This document shows positions 5,820-7,992 of a stretch of DNA of 7,992 nt, one piece after another (the stretch's first letter is position 1; each line of letters starts with the position of its first letter). Position numbers and translations under genes: made by a program. Under the pieces are notes generated by a model. It worked only from the letters and a program-made list of their open reading frames with translations, ran no database searches and had not been told where the DNA came from. Origin of the DNA: an uncultured Clostridia bacterium (GTDB lineage Bacteria; Bacillota; Clostridia; Oscillospirales; Acutalibacteraceae); NCBI GenBank assembly GCA_958445555.1, contig CAUCSW010000026.1, forward strand, positions 1-7,992, read 5' to 3'.

Positions 5820-5974
5820 CGTAAGATAAGAGCACCCGCTGCCCGTTTGTCGCGCCTTCGGCGCTTCGCGGCGCCGCCATCCCTTTCGCCTGCCCCGTTC
5901 CCGGGCAAAAGCGGCCGTGTGCACCCCGGGGGCCGCCCGCCGGGGGCGACCGATAACAGTAGTTACGGTTTTTA

Positions 5975-6003
5975 TTGACATTTTGAATCGCGCAAGGTAT
6001 AAT
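5975..6003 (+). promoter_or_regulatory. Perfect-consensus promoter of the rpmH operon
   Basis: TTGACA (5975-5980), a 17-nt spacer and TATAAT (5998-6003) match the sigma-70/sigma-A consensus at every position. The start point is expected near 6010, giving an untranslated leader of about 160 nt before rpmH. A strong constitutive promoter suits a ribosomal-protein operon. In the leader GCACC/GGTGC can pair around a CCGA/TCGG hairpin (about 6045-6080), but I cannot assign it a role. Confidence 0.85.
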
Positions 6004-6169
6004 AGATAATCGGCAGGAATTTTGTTTATTACGGTTGACCTCCGCACCCGAAGGGGAATCGGCTCCGGGCGGTGCAACATTTCCTTTAATGACCGTCTTA
6101 ATACACAATCCCGATAAACATTCGCCTCGCGGGGTCTCCCACGCAGTGCATAAAAAGGAGTGACAACAG

Positions 6170-6304
6170 ATGAAGAGAACTTATCAGCCCAAGAAGCTCC
6201 ATAGGCAGAAGGTTCACGGCTTCCGTGCGAGAATGTCGACCGCAAACGGCCGCAAGGTGCTTTCCCGCCGCAGAAGAGCCGGAAGAAAGACCCTCTCTTA
6301 CTAA
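6170..6304 (+). CDS. rpmH: 50S ribosomal protein L34
   Basis: This short gene encodes 44 residues, the normal length of bacterial L34, a highly basic component of the large ribosomal subunit that binds 23S rRNA. The sequence begins [20 protein letters not shown], runs through [20 protein letters not shown] and ends KTLSY, matching the universally conserved L34 pattern (MKRTYQP, HGF, R.R...GR.V...RR.KGR). AAGGAG at 6155-6160 sits 9 nt before the ATG. It is the first gene after the consensus promoter and starts the rpmH-rnpA-yidD-yidC cluster. In many Firmicutes rpmH adjoins dnaA and oriC; here the upstream neighbour is glyA. Confidence 0.97.
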   Translation: MKRTYQPKKLHRQKVHGFRARMSTANGRKVLSRRRRAGRKTLSY

Positions 6305-6306
6305 AG

Positions 6307-6330
6307 CAAAGGCCACTGAAGTGGTCTTTG
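6307..6330 (+). terminator. Hairpin just after rpmH (attenuator-like)
   Basis: CAAAGGCCAC (6307-6316) pairs with GTGGTCTTTG (6321-6330) over 10 bp with one G-U and a TGAA tetraloop. It begins 2 nt after the rpmH stop and is followed by TTGCTATTAT, a poor U tract. A leaky stop or RNA-stability hairpin would explain why L34 mRNA exceeds rnpA mRNA. The rest of the 148-nt gap holds a GGTG/CACC hairpin (6350-6361) and a GACGC/GCGTC stem (6399-6440) ending just before the rnpA ribosome-binding site. Confidence 0.5.
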
Positions 6331-6452
6331 TTGCTATTATGGGTTCGTAGGTGCGGGCACCGACATCAGTTTACAACGGGCGGTGAGTGCGGAATCAAGA
6401 CGCGCTCGTCCGATCTCCCGGGGAATATGACCCCTGCGTCGTGAGGGCTTAA

Positions 6453-6812
6453 ATGAATACAGTCAAAACCGAAAAGTTCAAGCTGAACAAGGAATTCAAA
6501 AGGCTCTACGGGCGCGGCAAAAGCTTTGTCGATCCCCTGCTTGTGACATATGTGTTAAAGAGCGGGCGGGATCATTGCCGTATCGGGATAACGGTAGGCA
6601 AAAAGCTCGGAGGAGCAGTCGAGAGAAATCGTGCAAAGCGGGTGATAACCGCGGCATGGCGCGAAACGGCACCGCTTCTTTCACAGAATGTCGACGCGGT
6701 CTTCGTGGCGCGGACCCGTATACTTTCGGCAAAAAGCGGGGATGTTGCCGCGGCAATGATCAGGCACTTCAAAAAAAGCGGTCTGATCCCGAACGAGAAG
6801 ACAGAAAGATGA
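6453..6812 (+). CDS. rnpA: Ribonuclease P protein component
   Basis: The 119-residue basic protein is the protein subunit of RNase P, which binds the catalytic RNA and the 5' leader of precursor tRNAs. The N-terminal part [19 protein letters not shown] (7-25) matches the central-cleft strand region. [19 protein letters not shown] (45-63) carries the RNR signature helix with Arg58, Asn59 and Arg60, the family's defining motif. DAVFVAR (81-87) is the usual late strand. The length is typical. The start is ATG at 6453 with a modest GAGGG (6443-6447) five nt upstream; a leader stem (6399-6440) abuts that site and may damp initiation. Its TGA overlaps the yidD ATG in ATGA, so the two are probably translationally coupled. 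Confidence 0.95.
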   Translation: MNTVKTEKFKLNKEFKRLYGRGKSFVDPLLVTYVLKSGRDHCRIGITVGKKLGGAVERNRAKRVITAAWRETAPLLSQNVDAVFVARTRILSAKSGDVAAAMIRHFKKSGLIPNEKTER

Positions 6813-7039
6813 AAAGAGTCTTTATTTTTGCGGTCAAGGCTTATCAAAAGCTGATATCGCCCATGAAGCCCCCCTGCTGCCGTTTTTCACCGACCTGCTC
6901 GGCATACGCAATAGAAGCGTTTAATGTTCACGGTGCGATAAAGGGTCTCATCCTGACTCTGTATCGACTGCTCAGGTGCAATCCCCTTTGCAAGGGCGGG
7001 TACGATCCCGTACCCCCGCGCGGAAGGTGGAAGAATTAA
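6809..7039 (+). CDS. yidD: Membrane protein insertion efficiency factor YidD
   Basis: The 76-residue protein is a YidD (UPF0161) member, a small membrane-associated protein that assists YidC-dependent insertion of inner-membrane proteins. Motifs are [20 protein letters not shown] (11-30), [16 protein letters not shown] (31-46), then [17 protein letters not shown] (53-69), all family hallmarks with conserved Cys23/24, Cys30, Cys57 and Cys61. The N-terminal stretch is amphipathic and can lie on the membrane. The start is ATG 6809, overlapping the rnpA stop by 4 nt (ATGA); longer in-frame readings beginning inside rnpA are not credible. The gene order rnpA-yidD-yidC is the conserved bacterial arrangement and supports the assignment. 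Confidence 0.95.
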   Translation: MKRVFIFAVKAYQKLISPMKPPCCRFSPTCSAYAIEAFNVHGAIKGLILTLYRLLRCNPLCKGGYDPVPPRGRWKN

Positions 7040-7074
7040 AGCGACACGGACGCTGCGATGCTTTGCGGCGAAGA

Positions 7075-7126
7075 TGCGCGGGATCTCGCCCGCGCAAATT
7101 AGGATCGGCAATGCCGCGAGCGGCAT
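7075..7126 (+). promoter_or_regulatory. Two strong hairpins in the yidD-yidC gap
   Basis: TGCGCGGG (7075-7082) pairs exactly with CCCGCGCA (7089-7096) around ATCTCG. ATGCCG (7111-7116) pairs exactly with CGGCAT (7121-7126) around CGAG. Neither is followed by a T run, so termination is unlikely. They lie in a 119-nt gap just before yidC and could mark mRNA processing or control yidC translation. Confidence 0.4.
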
Positions 7127-7158
7127 AACAGTCATACTATTGAAAGTTGGCAAGAATA

Positions 7159-7992
7159 ATGAGTCTCATTAACACACCTCTCGGCTATGTGCTGAGATGG
7201 CTCAGCTCCATACTGGGCGGAAACTTCGCGGCGGCGGTTTTTGCCTTTACACTTCTTATAAACCTGATAATGCTGCCGCTCACCTATAAATCCCAGAAGA
7301 CTTCCGCGGATCAGGCGCGCCTTAAGCCCCGCCTGGACGCGATAAAGAAGCGCTGCGGCGACGATAAAAACAAATATACGCAGGAGCAGCAGGCTCTCTA
7401 TCAGAAAGAGGGCATTTCAATGTCGGGCGGATGCCTGCCCATGCTGATCCGTCTCGTTATTATGTGGGGCGTCTATGAGGTAATAACCAGCCCTCTCACC
7501 TACATATTGAACTTCAATGCGACTGCAATGAGCGACGCTTCTCTGATCGCAGGCGATCTCGGACTCATAACCGGCAATGTCCGCGGCTCCGAGCTTACGC
7601 TTTTCAGCCTGCTTGAGCAGGGAAAGATCGAGATAGCGGGCGTTACGGGCGCAAGCCTTAATTCGGTAAGCTTTAACCTTTTCGGTCTTCAGCTCACCGA
7701 GACACCTGTCTTCTCGTGGAATATTTTCAGCGGGTTTAAGCCTATCTGGCTCATTCCGATAATCTCGTTCGTTACCTCCATCCTCAGCGGCGTGGCGTCT
7801 TCTCTCGTTCAGAAGAAGAATAACCCCGAAGCTCCGAATATGATGGCTATGATGCTGATGATGCCGTTGATATCGCTTATCATCGCGTTCTCGGTCCCCG
7901 GCGCCGTCGGATTCTACTGGGCGGCATCGAATATCATATCGGGCGGCCTCAATATAGCAATGCAGCTTATATACAGCCCGAACAGAATGGTT
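7159..7992 (+). CDS. yidC: Membrane protein insertase YidC/Oxa1 family (3' end outside window)
   Basis: The first 278 codons are present, with no stop before the right edge. YidC/Oxa1 proteins insert and fold membrane proteins alone or with Sec. Visible segments are a first core helix NFAAAVFAFTLLINLIMLPL (22-41), then the charged cytoplasmic hairpin KSQKTSADQARLKPRLDAIK (44-63). GGCLPMLIRLVIMWGVYEVI (90-109) is the second core helix. A long variable extracytoplasmic stretch (about 112-193) follows, with further helices IWLIPIISFVTSILSGV (196-212), MMLMMPLISLIIAFSVPGAV (231-250) and GFYWAASNIISGGLNI (251-266). The N-terminus is short and lacks a lipoprotein signal. The start ATG 7159 has only a weak ribosome-binding site; TTG at 7147 is an in-frame alternative just after a stop. 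The first helix has Asn35 where SpoIIIJ-type proteins carry the groove Arg. Confidence 0.93.
   Translation, partial: MSLINTPLGYVLRWLSSILGGNFAAAVFAFTLLINLIMLPLTYKSQKTSADQARLKPRLDAIKKRCGDDKNKYTQEQQALYQKEGISMSGGCLPMLIRLVIMWGVYEVITSPLTYILNFNATAMSDASLIAGDLGLITGNVRGSELTLFSLLEQGKIEIAGVTGASLNSVSFNLFGLQLTETPVFSWNIFSGFKPIWLIPIISFVTSILSGVASSLVQKKNNPEAPNMMAMMLMMPLISLIIAFSVPGAVGFYWAASNIISGGLNIAMQLIYSPNRMV

Larger units (their letters stand above)
5573..5970. other. Gene-free, hairpin-rich GC-rich spacer
   Basis: No credible gene lies here: the open frames on either strand are low-complexity Arg/Ala/Pro/Gly readings of GC-rich DNA. The region holds a succession of inverted repeats, with arms at 5605-5612/5665-5672 (enclosing 5621-5627/5657-5663), 5697-5702/5711-5716, 5736-5745/5748-5757, 5793-5797/5809-5813 and 5911-5916/5931-5936. 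Smaller hairpins occur around 5851-5866 and 5889-5905. I recognise no RNase P RNA, tmRNA, 6S or SRP RNA signature and no exact DnaA box. Confidence 0.5.

Noticed and set aside
5383..6108. Long minus-strand open frame across the glyA end and spacer, and a plus-strand frame at 5604-5978
   Set aside because: Both are low-complexity Arg/Ala/Pro/Gly-rich readings of GC-rich inverted repeats, one overlaps glyA, and neither has a ribosome-binding site or recognisable motif.
4093..6320. Shared 13-mer AAAGGCCACTGAA at 4093-4105 and 6308-6320
   Set aside because: One such repeat is near chance expectation in 8 kb, and the contexts differ (upstream of a promoter versus the left arm of the rpmH hairpin).

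Overview
The window looks like chromosomal core-genome DNA from a bacterium of the Firmicutes, most likely an uncultured or gut-type member of Clostridia (Oscillospirales-like). The grounds are the rpmH-rnpA-yidD-yidC cluster, the ACT-domain/PFL-family gene pair typical of low-GC Gram-positives and Clostridia, a PdaA-like deacetylase fragment, strong AAGGAG ribosome-binding sites, and moderately GC-rich, ATA-tolerant coding sequence. I saw no mobile element, tRNA, rRNA or CRISPR array. The taxonomic call is inference from gene content and protein style.

Layout. Bases 1-211 are the 3' end of a polysaccharide (peptidoglycan) deacetylase. A GreA-type transcript cleavage factor (413-889) and a DusB-type tRNA-dihydrouridine synthase (1030-2010) follow on the plus strand, each preceded by a hairpin-bearing spacer. 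dusB ends at a perfect 17-bp GC-rich inverted repeat. It converges on a minus-strand pair, ACT-domain protein (3564-3833) followed by PFL/UPF0210 protein (2190-3548). That pair is divergent from glyA (serine hydroxymethyltransferase, 4397-5572) across about 560 bp of control DNA. This DNA carries a recognisable promoter for each direction and two long leaders with nested or mutually exclusive stems. After glyA comes about 600 bp without a credible gene, dense in GC-rich inverted repeats and ending in a perfect-consensus promoter (TTGACA-17-TATAAT). That promoter should drive rpmH (L34), rnpA (RNase P protein), yidD and yidC, the last running off the right edge.

How the genes relate. The right block is the classic ribosome/RNase P/membrane-insertion operon; rnpA and yidD overlap by ATGA and are probably translationally coupled. 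greA and dusB are housekeeping genes for transcription and tRNA modification. The most open-ended part is 3834-4396. An uncharacterised ACT+PFL pair faces glyA, and both transcripts appear to have long structured leaders, so a shared response to a serine/glycine/one-carbon signal is a reasonable but unproven hypothesis. No defence system or other clearly new multi-gene system is visible.
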